From: Crossaster papposus
Lineage: Eukaryota; Echinodermata; Asteroidea; Velatida; Solasteridae
Assembly: GCA_037893245.1 (NCBI GenBank)
Contig: JBAIAA010000244.1
Coordinates: 124,001-188,000 of the forward strand
Direction: 5' to 3'
Length of the DNA: 64,000 nucleotides
The translations under genes and the position numbers were made by a program. The notes under the pieces were generated by a model. The model was not told the DNA's origin and did not search any database. It was given only the letters and a program-made list of their open reading frames with translations. Positions 37,497 through 48,828 of the stretch are shown piece by piece. Each line of letters starts with the position of its first letter. Within the stretch, counting starts at the first letter, position 1.

Positions 37497-38516
37497 TTAG
37501 TCTTGAGATCCATTTCTTTGATCATTGTTTTGTTCTTTCAATAGTTCCAATAGAATTTGCAGATTCTCCTCATCAAGATTTTGTTCCTCTTGGTTGGATT
37601 GTGGAGATGCTTTAGTCCTAGATCGAACAAGTTCATCTTTTATGTTTTTGTGCCGTTTGTATGCCAGGATGGGTTGGGTATCAAATATCCTATTCAAATA
37701 TTCGTTTTCGCTAATCAGGGGCCAGTGTTTGAGGGTAGCCCGTTTGAGGGCTGGGTGCGCGACATGTGGGTAGTATGGTAGGACGAACACCAGTGGGATA
37801 TTGTTTTTGTTTTTGTCACGCTTAGGGTCCGCGGGAGTCTTGCCCCTTTGAGAAAGGAGGGCTAGGTCTTCGTTTGTGTATCCGCGCTTTTGAAGTTTGT
37901 CTTTGAAGAACTCAACCCTCTCCTCAAAGTCTTTTAAATGGGTACATATACGTTTGTATCTGGTCACTTCGCCCTTGATTAATCCGCCAAATACCGACTT
38001 AGGGTGTGCTGAATCTCGAGCTAGGTACTGAAATGTATCAGTTTTTTTGATAGCGACTCGAGTATCCAATATCCCTTCATGTATAAATCGTTCGCCTTTG
38101 TAGATAAGGTCGAGAAAAGTGACTTGGCGGTGCGAGATCTCAGACGTGAACTTCAGCGTGGGATGAATTTTATTAAGTGATTGCACCAGGTCAGCAGCCT
38201 GCTTTTCATTTCCGTTAAAGATTATAAGAACATCGTCTCTATATCTCATGTAGCTCACAATTGAGGGATTGTGATGGAGGATTTTGTCTAGTTCGTATTT
38301 GAATAGGGTTATGTCACAAATCTCCGGACTGCATTCGCTGCCCATGGCCACGCCAATATTTTGTCTGAAAAACTTGCCATTTAATTCAAACGTGTTAATT
38401 TCGACGCATAATGAGTTCAAGGAGACTTCGCGCGTGGTCTGTCGTGGGCTTGGGTATTGCGTATAGTCTGTCGTCGGCCATTGAAAGTGCGTCACAAACT
38501 GATTCAATTGCCTCAT
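37497..38516 (-). pseudogene. Penelope-like reverse transcriptase, C-terminal part
   Basis: 339 codons. Contains FELNGKFFRQ, GVAMGSECSPEICDITLFKY and YMRYRDDVLIIF (RT catalytic Asp pair), then HRQVTFLDLIY and KTPADPKRDKN..LVFVLPYYPH, typical of Penelope-like RT. It ends NLDEENLQILLELLKEQ and a stop; no GIY-YIG nuclease follows, so it is either an endonuclease-lacking type or truncated. The first ~35 codons are out of frame; the true frame enters near 38,430 from the upstream ORF. Confidence 0.82.
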
Positions 38517-39027
38517 CTTGTGGGCAGTTAGTGTACATGGATACTATATCCAGTGTTATCAATAAGTTATCTTGCTCCAATGTCAGGTTATTTAGTTTTT
38601 CAAGCACATGCCCGGAATCGCGTGTGTATCTGCTTTGCTGTTTGACAATTGGGAGTAAGAAATAGTCTATGTATTTGGATAAGGATTGAGTCGGTCCTCC
38701 GCAACCACTAATGATTGGCCTCCCCACGAACCGTGTTCCTTCTGGTACTTTTTTGTGAACTTTCGGTAGGAGGTAAAGGCAATGTGTTTTAATGTCGTGG
38801 TTGCGGGTGTTAAGAAACTCAGATATGTCTTTCGATATGAGTCCGTCCACGTAGAGTTGGCGTATGGCTTGAGAGACTAATTTCGCGGTTTCATCGGTCA
38901 GGTCCATGTTAATTTCTTCATAGTGGGGGCCTGTTAATTGTCGTGTCCCTTCACGTATGTAGTCTTGTTTGTTAAGGACGCACACACCGCAGCCTTTATC
39001 GAATTGATGAGTGTATGTTGTGTACAC
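38395..39027 (-). pseudogene. Penelope-like reverse transcriptase, N-terminal part
   Basis: 210 codons with FDKGCGVCVLNKQDYIREG (the conserved DKG motif), YLLPKVHKKVP and GRPIISGCGGPTQSLSKYID, and DIVSMYTNCPQDEAI. Frame is lost near 38,415-38,430 by one indel and resumes in the downstream ORF. No longer N-terminal extension is visible. Confidence 0.8.
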
Positions 39028-40027
39028 CCTATGGTATCCCTAAGTGGGGCATATGACACATATTGTTTTCTTCGTTAGGTGATAGTCAATAGATAAGAGA
39101 TATAATTACAAGAACATGTGTCGTGGATTTCGAGCTCAAACTGTTTTTCTTTTTTGGGGAATAGTGTCGTAATCAAAAAGAATGAAACACTAAAGCAATC
39201 TCTAAAAAAAAAAGATTATATAATAATTTGTTTTTAAGAGTAGTGGTAGAAACCGGTGTGTGCAGGCCGATATTAAGAGATATTCTTTGAAGAAGGATAA
39301 AAAAGGGGTTTGTGCACGTGTCGGTTGCACCACAATTAACCCCGTATTTCTTTTGTTTTTTGTTTGCTTTGTATTTAATGGGGGAGGTTCTGCTGAATTA
39401 GGATTCTTGATTAAACGTGTGCAACAAGAGTGCCTTCTTTTTAAGATATTTTTTGTTTTTAATTTTTACCAAAAAAGATTGTGTTAAGTAAAGCTGTTGA
39501 AAAATAAAACCTTGTTTTTATAATTAAGGTTAAATTGTGTTTCGAGATGTGTGGAGTGAGGAATAGCTATATTCGTTTCTTGTGAGTTTAGGGAATATGG
39601 CTACACCAAATATTAATACTGTTTTTGTCAAGGAAGGGAAACTGAAAAGAAGGTAACATATTGGGTCGAGAGTAAAGAAAGATAATCTCCCCTAGCGATA
39701 AGAGAATAACTTTTCCAAACATACGACAGGAAGGATAAAAACAATTTTTGAATAGGCAAATTGAAGCCCACCTCCAAATTGTAGGTGCAAATAATAAAAC
39801 AAATATATAAAATTGTACACTGAATCTTTCTAAATGAATTATTCATCAAATTACTAATAATTATGTTGTAACTAGTCTTAATTAGTGATAATTAGTTATA
39901 AGCATCAGTCTACTTTGACTTTAAAGTAAAACATACATAACTCGAACCCTATCAATAATTAATATAGGGCTGAATACAGCACTCAACTAAAAACAAATTG
40001 CCACATAATTTTTAAAAAGATTTTATA
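39028..40027. other. AT-rich non-coding part of the TIR element
   Basis: No gene seen. A motif at 39,249 (GAAACCGGTGTGTGCAGGC) repeats one at 36,411 (GAAACCGGTGTATGCAGGC) on the other side of the RT gene in direct orientation. These could be the ends of the Penelope insertion itself. Confidence 0.55.
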
Positions 40028-40203
40028 TGCAAATTAGGCACCAAATTAGATTTATGCAAATTAGGTACCCTTCCAAGATAATTTTCAGGTGTCACCCCTT
40101 CTAAATATCTTCTCTAGGACCAAAAGAATATATCTACCAAGTTTGGTGCTTTGGGCCAGTCGGTCACGGTCTCGTCAAAATTTGGACCTAAGCAACCTGA
40201 CTA

Positions 40204-41691
40204 TCCCTCATCCTCGTTACGGGAACCCCGAAGAGTCCCCCAGCATTCATCCGTGGAGTGTTGGGAAATGGCCAGGTTTCGGTCCCGGTCCCAGCTAGGA
40301 GATCCCTCATCCCTGCTCCGAGGAGCCAAGGAGTATTGGGCCGAATTCGTAGTCGCACCACCATTCTGTCGCACCGCACCACCATTTGTTCGAGCCGCAC
40401 CACCATTCGTTCGAGTCGCACCACAATTTCTTCGAGCCGCACAACAATTTCTTCGAGCCGCACCATCATTTTGTTGTGCCGTGGGGTCCTCAACCCGGCC
40501 TGCTTCCTCATATGTGACATTATTCGAGCGCCGCACTCCAGTCACAGAATTTTGGTCACATCCCCGGCGCATACCCTTATCCGTGTTACGAGAACCCCAA
40601 GGGGTCCCCGAGCATGCATCCACGGAGTGTTGGAGCGCCAGGACACATCCCTCATCCACGTTACGGGAACCCCGAAGGGTCCCCGAGCATTCATCCGTGG
40701 AGTGTTGGGGAGTGGCCACGTCGCGGTCCCCACTGGGCAGTCCCTCATCCCTGCTCCGAGGAGACAAGGAGTGTTGGGTCGAGGTCACCGTCGCACTTCT
40801 ATTTGTCCGAGCCGCACCATCATTTATTCGAGTCGCACAAAATATTTGTCGAGCCGCACCACCATTTTCCCGAGCCGCACCACCATTTTTCCGAGCCGCA
40901 CCACTATTTTTCCGAGCCGCACTATCATTTGTTCGAGTCCCACCACCATCGTTTCGAGCCGCACCTCCGTTTTGATGCAGTGCCTCGTCCATGCTTCGAG
41001 AGATGGAGTCTTGGGCAGGAGTCGCAATCGGTTCCGCGACCAAGCCCCGGAAAAGGTCCATGGGAGACATGGGAGACATCGGTAGCGCATTATTCGGGGG
41101 CGAGGAAGGCGTGATGATACTCGAGGCATCACGCTTATGGACTTGGTAGTGGTTGGCGGCCCTCCTACCTGTGTCGAACTCCCGCTGGCACACGCTGCAT
41201 CGGTAGACATAGTTGAAAGTCACAAGTGGATGGAGGCGCGACTGGTGTCGAGAGAGAGTCTGCTGGGCTTGGAAACTTTCCCGACACACAGCACATCTCC
41301 AGCCACAAGTGAACGGGTAGGCAAACACTTGGTCTCGCTGTCCGGAGTCATCAGAGGCCGCAGATTTGAGATGCACCCTTGACATGTGACGTTGTAGACC
41401 AGAAGCCGTAGGTAACGACTTCTGGCACACCGCACATGTGTGGCAGCCTCCCTGACTCGAACCCTCATCTGTGTTACGGTTACCCCGAGGGGTTCCCGAG
41501 CATGCATCCACAGAGTGTTGGGTCAAAACCGGGGCAGATCCCTCATCCGTGTTACGGTTGCCCCGAAGGGCGCCCGAGCATTCATCCACGGAGTTTTGGG
41601 TGCAGTGACGACCAGGTGACATCTCTCGTCCAGCTGCAGATTCTCCGAGTACTCCATCATCCAGGTCAGGAACCGTCTTCCGGCGAGGCAT
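40204..41691 (-). pseudogene. Utopia-like element copy 2: N-terminal region with three C2H2 fingers
   Basis: Start at the ATG giving MPRRKTVPDLDD, preceded in frame by a GTG. Three C2H2 zinc fingers follow: CAVCQKSLPTASGLQRH.., CAVCRESFQAQQTLSRH.. and CSVCQREFDTGRRAANH... Such fingers bind target DNA in elements of this class. Two coding repeats follow: a ~20-residue unit of the type QHSVDACSGTPRGNRNTDEG and a short NGGAAR- unit. The frame is open to the TIR element, where it is cut at GAG-GGA and resumes at 35,862. Without that insertion and the hAT, this copy would be open from its start through the RT. Confidence 0.85.
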
Positions 41692-41708
41692 CACAGGGCA
41701 GACAGATA

Positions 41709-41733
41709 ATAATTAAGCTGAAAGGAACAGATA
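41709..41733 (-). pseudogene. U2 snRNA fragment, nt 37 to ~61, 3' of the Keno-like element
   Basis: Minus strand: TATCTGTTCCTTTCAGCTTA, then AT-rich sequence before the Utopia start. It begins exactly at U2 nt 37. It ends inside stem IIa, where the 5' region of Utopia copy 2 follows, so the rest of this U2 is lost. Confidence 0.85.
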
Positions 41734-41879
41734 CGGTTTTTAAATTGGTTTATTCTTTTAAATGAACCAAACAACAATGAAATGTAGACACAGGTTATAT
41801 TATTTACATTTAAAAGGTTTCAAACATACAACTTGTTTGCAAACGCTAATTTAACCCACCAAAAAAAAACATTAACCGG

Positions 41880-44800
41880 TCACTGTAGGCTGAAAATAAT
41901 ATCTTTACTGCACATTTTAATTCTTTCATATTTGGCTCTGTTCCTAGCTAACCATAATGAATAACGAAATTTACTTAATTCACAACAAATTAACTTCTCA
42001 ACTTTGTTGCTAACACTATCAGAAAATGAAGAAAACACAAGTGCATTTCGATCAACTAATATATGGGTTGTCCTGCCCAGGCGCTGCCTGAGCCACGCGC
42101 CCACCGGTTCCGCCACACTGCACTCAATGAAAAGGTGGTCTCTGGTCTCGAGTTGAGTGCAGTGCGGGCACGCGCCTGTGTCTTTCGATTGTTTCCGTAA
42201 TCGGTCACCGGTGGGCAGCACGTTATGTACCGTTCTGAAATTCAAAGAAATTTGTTTGTTCGACAATTTGGTACACAACGTGCGTTTCCAAATCGTGGCC
42301 CAGGGCAGGCCCGGGCGATCTCTCTGGACTTTGGGCTCGGTCCCTCGGGCTTCGAGTACGGCGGCGAGGTGAGTCTTAAGTTTTACGTTTGACCAGTCAG
42401 CAGCAATGTCTCGGTGGCTACGAAAAGAAATCAACACTAATTTGTAAAACTCAGAGGGGAAATCACAGTGGGGCATATTTTGTCTAATTAAATTTGGGTT
42501 CACGCTACGTAAAGAAAAACCGCACCAATAACGCGCTAAAATAATCCACTTAGCCGGTTTATCCGAGACAATACTGCTGACATGGACACCCCGCATTGCG
42601 GCCATTCTGCTATCAAAGTCGACCACGCCCATCCCCCCTTGAGAAAGGGGGAGGGACATGGTCGCCCGGTTGACATACTCCACCTTACTATTCCAGATAA
42701 ACTGAAATAAAATTCTGTTAATTTCTTTAATTTTCTCTTTCGGTGGGGGGACAACCTCGGCGACATACCATAATTTAGAAAACAAAAATTGATTCGCAAT
42801 AATAACCCGCCCCCTCAAACTAAAATCAGTACAACTCCCCCACAATTCCATAGCAGCATTTAGCTGCACTATTTTTTCTTCCCAAATTTTGTTCTTAATT
42901 TTATCATATCCAACATAAATACCAACAATTTTTGCCGAAGTTGCCCACCTGATGTCAACCGGGCCAGACACTGTGTGTTTCCACCTGCCAAGGTAGACGC
43001 CACACGTTTTCTGCCGATTCAGCTTGGCACCGGACGCGAGCTCGAATCTTCGGACGAGGTCAAAACATCGGACGATGGACCTCTCGTCCGACAGGATCAA
43101 GGTGGTATCGTCGGCGTACATGGACACTCTGGCTTCGGACCCCCCCGGAAGTTTAACCCCATGAATTTGACTATCAGCCCTCACCGCGCACCCGAAAGGT
43201 TCCAACGCTAAAATGTAGAGAAGGGGCGACAGGGGACATCCCTGCCGCACCCCCCGGGTGAGCGAAAAGGGCTGCGAAATGAAACCATTACAATTAACCC
43301 GACTATTAATATTACAGTACAAAATATCTACCCACTTACAACAAATTTCTCCGAAGCCAAAATGTCCAAGGACTTGCTTCAGATACCTCCAATCGACCCT
43401 GTCAAACGCTTTCTGTTTGTCCAAAGAAACGAACACCGCGCCGATGTTTTTCTGGTCAACATAATCTTGAACATTACGTAACAGGTGTGCATTGTCAGTG
43501 ATGGTTCTCCCCGCCACCGAGCAAGTCTGGTCGAGGTGGATGATTTTGTCAAGCACCTTCCTTACTCGGTTAGCGAGGAGTTTTGACAACACTTTGTAAT
43601 CAACATTCAACAATGATATGGGCCGGTAATTAGAAATATTGTCTCTGTCCCCCTTGTTTTTGTACAATAAACTGATAATACCCTCCCGCTGAGATTTACC
43701 CAATTTACCCTCCCCAAAAGAAAAGTTCAAAACATCACATAAGGATTGGCCCACATCATCGAAGAATGTACGATAAAATTCGGCGGGAAGTCCGTCCGAA
43801 CCGGGGGACTTACCCGCCGCCATGTCAAACAATGCACACCTTACATCGGACAGGGTCACCGGCCCCTCGAGTGATGCTCGCTCGTCGGGGCCGAGTCTCC
43901 TGTCCACTGAGCTCATGAGAAAGTCCGTCTCACCCTGATCAACCGGAACAGCCGTGTACAAATCCTGGTAAAAATCAACACAAATATTTGACATTTGGTT
44001 AGGGTCAGAGGTGACACGGCCGTCCCGGTCACGCAGGGCGGACATACGTTTCGTGTCTGGGTTTTGGAGGGTGGGGTATGTACAATTGGTTTCCCCTTGT
44101 ATTTTGGGGTGGTTGGAGGAAAAAATGGGGTTCGCCTGGAAAGAATAATACTTGGTAATTTAGGCTCGGGTGTTAACTAAATCGGGGATCAAATTATTAT
44201 CACCATTGTCTACTTTTGATTGCAATTCGTTGGACTTTCTCAGGAGCTCCTTAAATTCAAGATTACGTTGTCGAGCCTTATCGGCGGAAAACGCAATTGC
44301 CGCTCTCTTAATTTCGGTTTTCCCTTCCTCCCACCAGTCATTAAGATTGTCAAATAAATGTACGTGTTCCCCCCAATTTACCCAAATTTTCCTAATCATA
44401 GAACAAAAATGTCCATCCCGAAGTAATAAAGTATTAAATTTCCAAAAACCCCTTCCCCTTTTGCAGTTGTCAATTTTGATTTCAGTAGTGATGATGTCAT
44501 GATCAGAATACGGAAAAGCGGCAATTGCATTGTGAGAAACAGCGGCTAATTCACGGGACATGTAGATGCGGTCAATGCGCGTGGCACGGGTGTTGTTTTT
44601 ATTGTGCCACGTAAAGCGGCTTACATTCGGGTTTTGGACTCTCCACGCATCTACTAGGCCGAGCGGTTTCACGGTTTTTTTTAATTCATTAATCCCCTGT
44701 GTGTTGTGATAGTTGTCTGATCCCCCCTTTGTATCTTTTTGTAAATGTTCTATGCAATTGAAATCACCCCCCAGAATTGTATGCCGAATCCCCCGGCAAT

Positions 44801-45242
44801 GAGACGGCAATTGTTCAAGGAAGAATCGCCGTCTATCGCTCGGAGAATTCGGACAGTACACATTAACAATTCGTATTTTTGTACACTTGTTTTTTTATTT
44901 GACTGTGAGTGAAACCGCTCGACCGTCTTTGTCCCGCAAATAGTCAGCCGTTTCCCATGTGTGGCGCTTAGATAACAAAATGGCCGCGCCACAACTCGAA
45001 GTTGTCCCGAAAGACCAAAAACCCACGCCGTCAAATTCCCGGGCCCACGCCCTGGCCTCGGAGAAGCCAGAGACATGGGCCTCCTGCAAGAGCAAGATGT
45101 CAACACCTCGCTCCCTGCAGGAGTCGAAAATTTGGCGGCGTTTAATACAATTCCGTAACCCATTAACATTAATACTACTAATATATAAAGAAACCATGAT
45201 CGAAATGCAAAAAAGGGCACATAAAAACTGGAACAGAGCCAT
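41880..45242 (-). pseudogene. Keno-like ORF2: AP endonuclease and reverse transcriptase
   Basis: One reading frame from MALFQFLCALF to the stop at 41,880, with two premature stops: TAA at 44,895-44,897 and TAA at 44,160-44,162. The endonuclease comes first (INVNGLRNCIKRRQIFDSC, LLLQEAH, ILGGDFNCIEHL, TRIDRIYMS, YSDHDIITTEI). Then the RT: SPGSDGLPAEFYRTFF, RPISLLNVDYKVLSKLLANR, VSLDKQKAFDRVDW, GVRQGCPLSPLLYILALEPF, and MYADDTTLIL. The C-terminus has the CPHCTQLETRDHLFIEC knuckle-like motif common in this lineage. The phrases are typical of the L1/Tx1 group. Only the two stops break it. Confidence 0.9.
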
Positions 45243-45439
45243 GATTCAAAAGGGTAAAAACCAAAAACAACAAAAACACACTTATTTATGGTTGGACCGC
45301 ACCTTTTTGGGCTTTCGTTTGTCCGGTTTCCGCCGAATCGTCTCCCATTCCACAGGCGAGTCCGACGAAAGGTGACCGCATTTGGCGGAGGCGACGGAGG
45401 ACATGGAAACGACTGAACCGTCGGAATCGCACGCCTGGT

Positions 45440-46310
45440 TCAGTAGTCGGAAATGTTTGTGGCCGTGGATGTAGCATACTCACTGTCCGTTGTGGAACTC
45501 TCTATGGCCGGGGAACACGCCGCGCCCGTACCGCGCAGATTTTTCCCCGAGACCGACGGTCTCGGGGAAGGTGCATCTCGGGGTTTAATGTTAGTTGTAC
45601 GGGCGGGCTTGGTGACAACTGCGACCGGTGTGCCTGCTGTGGATGGTCGATTCGGCGGGGTGCACGGTCGTGGGGGCTTGCGTGTTGTTGTCTTGTCCTT
45701 GGGGCGGGTTGTCGTCTCGTTGGGGTGGGTTGTCGTCTCTGTGGGGTGGGTTGCCGTCTCCTTGTGGTGGGGTGCCGTCTCCTTGGGGTGGGTCGTCGTG
45801 GGGTGAGTTGTCGTGGTCTGGGGTGCCGTGGTCTGGGGTGCCGTGGTCTGGGGTGCCGTGGGCCGGGTTGCCGTGGGCCGGGTTGCCGTGGTCCGGGTTG
45901 CCGTGGGCCGGGTTGCCGTTGTCCGGGGTGCCGTAGCCTGGGGAGCCGTGGGCCGGGTTGCCGTGGGCCAGGTTGCCGTTGTCCGGGGTGCCGTTGTCCG
46001 GGGTGCCGGGGTGGTGGGGCAGGTCTTGGGCCGGACCGATGTCTCCTGGTGTGGTGCGGTAGTCTTATGCGGGTGCCGGGTCTCCTTCACGGTGGCAGCA
46101 GGGTCGAGACAGGCCCATGGTGGTCTAGACGGCCTCACCGGGCGCGGGTCGCCGCGGTCATCGTCGCTGTCCGAGCCGGCGGAGATCGAACCGCGCAGGT
46201 GACCGGCGTACGAACGGGGGCACCGTGCTGCGTAGTGCCCCGTCACCCCGCACATTCGACATTTCACCGGCTCAGGACACTCACGGCTACGATGACCGGG
46301 CTTATTACAG
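45440..46310 (-). pseudogene. Keno-like ORF1, C-terminal part
   Basis: Begins within the second and third CCHC knuckles (third: [14 protein letters not shown]) and runs into a long Pro/Thr/Arg-rich low-complexity tail made from a 15-bp unit, encoding TAPRTTAT-, RPTATRPTA- and similar. It ends ...SNISDY-type residues and a stop at 45,440. Upstream it is cut by the histone segment and continues at 48,097. ORF1 proteins of this type bind the element RNA. Confidence 0.82.
45680..46020 (-). repeat. 15-bp coding minisatellite in Keno-like ORF1
   Basis: Units such as GGTGCCGTGGTCTGG and GGTTGCCGTGGGCCG on the plus strand encode Thr/Ala/Pro/Arg-rich pentads. The period is a multiple of 3. Confidence 0.8.
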
Positions 46311-46331
46311 ATTTTACCACCTACAAATAGT

Positions 46332-46785
46332 GAATAAGATTAATACTGCTGCAAACTGCTTACTGGCTGGAATGACCTGAAATATACAAATCAAATAAGT
46401 TAAGAGGGCCTAATATTTCGATCTTAACAAGATCTTCTTCAGAGACTAAATGACTGTGTACAAGAAACAAACATATATAGGGCAATGTACAGCATGATGC
46501 ACATCATGGATGCTGAAAAAACACAAAAGAAACAAAGCACAGAGTTCAATGGAACAAACAACAAAAGTAGGATTAGGCTGAGGGATTAAAGGGCGAGGTC
46601 AGTGTGGGTAGGATCAAAGGCGGGGTAGGAACAAAAACAGAAGGGGTAAAGCCACAAGGAAAGGGGTCCAGGGTGGAGATCAAAGGGAAGAACTAACAAA
46701 TAAGTATGAATAGGAGTAATGAGGATGGGGGGGGGGGGGGGGGGGTTGAGGAAAACCAGAGAAGTGAGAACAAACAAAAATAGTG
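46332..46785. mobile_element. Short retroelement remnant inside the histone fragment
   Basis: About 450 bp absent from the sister spacers, flanked by AAATAGTGA on both sides (46,323-46,331 and just before 46,786). The phrase CGATCTTAACAAGATCTTCTTCAGAG recalls Penelope-type ends, but I cannot assign it firmly. Holds a 19-base G run (46,727-46,745) and no ORF. Confidence 0.5.
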
Positions 46786-46838
46786 ACTAAATTAGTAACA
46801 CAGATCGGACAGTCACATCTCTTTTTTTAAATTGTGTT

Positions 46839-46854
46839 GGCTCTGAAAAGAGCC
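46839..46854 (-). terminator. Histone 3' stem-loop of H2B copy B
   Basis: The minus strand reads GGCTCTTTTCAGAGCC, 40 nt after the stop; unmutated. Confidence 0.95.
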
Positions 46855-46894
46855 GTTTGGTTATGTTTTTCGTTTTGTTTTTTCCTCGGTCACC

Positions 46895-47263
46895 CTATTT
46901 TGAAGTCGTATACTTGGTGACGGCCTTGGTTCCTTTGCTGACTGCATGCTTGGCAAGCTCTCCCGGGAGGATTAGGCGTACTGCAGTCTGCACTTCACGA
47001 CTTGAGATGGTCGCCTTCTTGTTGTAGTGGGCAAGGCGAGGAGATTCGCCGGCGATTCGCTCAAACACGTCGTTGACAAAGCTGTTCATGATGCTCATTG
47101 CCTTGCTGGAGATTCCTGTGTCGGGGTGCACCTGTTTCATGACTTTGTAGATGTAGATGCCGTAGCTCTCCTTGCGACGGCGGCGCCTCTTCTTGTTCGT
47201 GCTGACCGGAGCCTTGGTGTTGCCGGCCTTCTTCTGGCCTTTTCCGCTAACTTTTGGAGCCAT
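46895..47263 (-). CDS. Histone H2B, copy B (inside the Keno-like element)
   Basis: 122 codons, open. It starts [10 protein letters not shown] (Gly5 replaced by Val against copy A) and keeps VFERIAG. It has [11 protein letters not shown] where Ser-Arg-Leu is usual, and [10 protein letters not shown] where [10 protein letters not shown] is conserved. The TATA-like box is changed to CATACAAG. The coding frame is intact and its stem-loop is perfect, but it sits on a displaced DNA fragment, so expression is doubtful. Confidence 0.88.
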   Translation of the reverse strand: MAPKVSGKGQKKAGNTKAPVSTNKKRRRRRKESYGIYIYKVMKQVHPDTGISSKAMSIMNSFVNDVFERIAGESPRLAHYNKKATISSREVQTAVRLILPGELAKHAVSKGTKAVTKYTTSK

Positions 47264-47747
47264 GATTGGAGAAGATGAGTGTATGTGATCGTGCGATCGA
47301 ATGGAAGGTCAAGCATGCCGGGACGACTTGTATGGCACCCGCTAGGATTCTGGGCTTACACGCATTGTCCACACAATCACCTAAGCGTGAAGAATTCTGT
47401 ACGCGTGCAAAGTGACATGCATTCGCGCTTGCCACACGCACAGAGGGCAAAAGCTATCCCTCAGAATGAAAACCAAGAAACAAACAATTACAAATAATAA
47501 TTTAGAATATCCACCTTTTTATTATATTCGGTAAAGTTCAACAATCCGGTGTGGTTTCACTCATTATTTGTTTTGCCCCAAACGCCGTGTAAACTAGCGT
47601 GTCATCCAATGTAACGAAGAGTTCCCGTTTTCGAAAATATGACACAAAATGACTGCATAAACAATATTGTGTACATGGCCAGGCAATTACTCTTCTTCTT
47701 TTTAATCGAATTAAAAGGAAAATAAATATTTTTTTTGTTGGGGGGAC
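47264..47747. other. H2B-H3 spacer, copy B, internally deleted
   Basis: Matches 27,264-27,738, then jumps from GGGGGGAC to GCAGCTGTGACTC. About 225 bp, including the H3 stem-loop, is missing. No gene. Confidence 0.8.
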
Positions 47748-47758
47748 GCAGCTGTGAC

Positions 47759-48460
<702 letters not shown>

Positions 48461-48828
48461 TTCAAGGTTCAAGGTTCATGTATTTCTTCGGCATCAACAT
48501 ACAGGATGATAATGGTAGTTTATACAGTTATGATAGGTGATGCTGAAGGGGGACCCACTAAGAAGCAAAGCTTGTAGGTGTGGGCCCCCTATGCATGCAT
48601 GTACGTGCTCTGGGCTACATGTATTGGATACAAGAATATTCATGTAAAATAGGAGCAAACACGGACAGTAGGCCCAGAGCACATACAGCATTTTATAAAT
48701 AACAGTAAGTTACTTACTTAAATACACTAATACCAAAACAAACAAGAGACAAGGACAAACAATAAACAGCACACCAACAAGCCAGTTTAGGAATGCATCA
48801 AAATACAAAAAATACATTTTAAGTTATT

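Larger units (their letters stand above)
35863..40203. mobile_element. 4.3-kb element with terminal inverted repeats carrying a Penelope-type RT
   Basis: The ends are TAGTCAGGTAGCTTAGG at the left and the complement of TAGTCAGGTTGCTTAGG at the right. The inverted repeats extend ~140 bp (shared GTGACCGACTGGCCCAAAGC, TAGAAGGGGTGACACC and ACCTAATTTGCATAA). TCC flanks both ends (35,860-35,862 and 40,204-40,206), and removing the element plus one TCC puts the two Utopia ORF parts back in one frame, so it is a clean insertion with a 3-bp duplication. The only recognisable gene inside is a Penelope-like RT. TIRs with a 3-bp duplication suggest a DNA-transposon frame, into which a Penelope element may have inserted. 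Confidence 0.78.

Noticed and set aside
45453..46330. Plus-strand ORFs rich in Gly/Cys/Val opposite Keno ORF1
   Set aside because: Antisense of the 15-bp minisatellite; the minus strand has the zinc knuckles in frame.
36823..46745. Poly-G runs at 36,823, 37,461 and 46,727 as G-quadruplex switches
   Set aside because: Simple homopolymers of uncertain length in transposon DNA; no other support.
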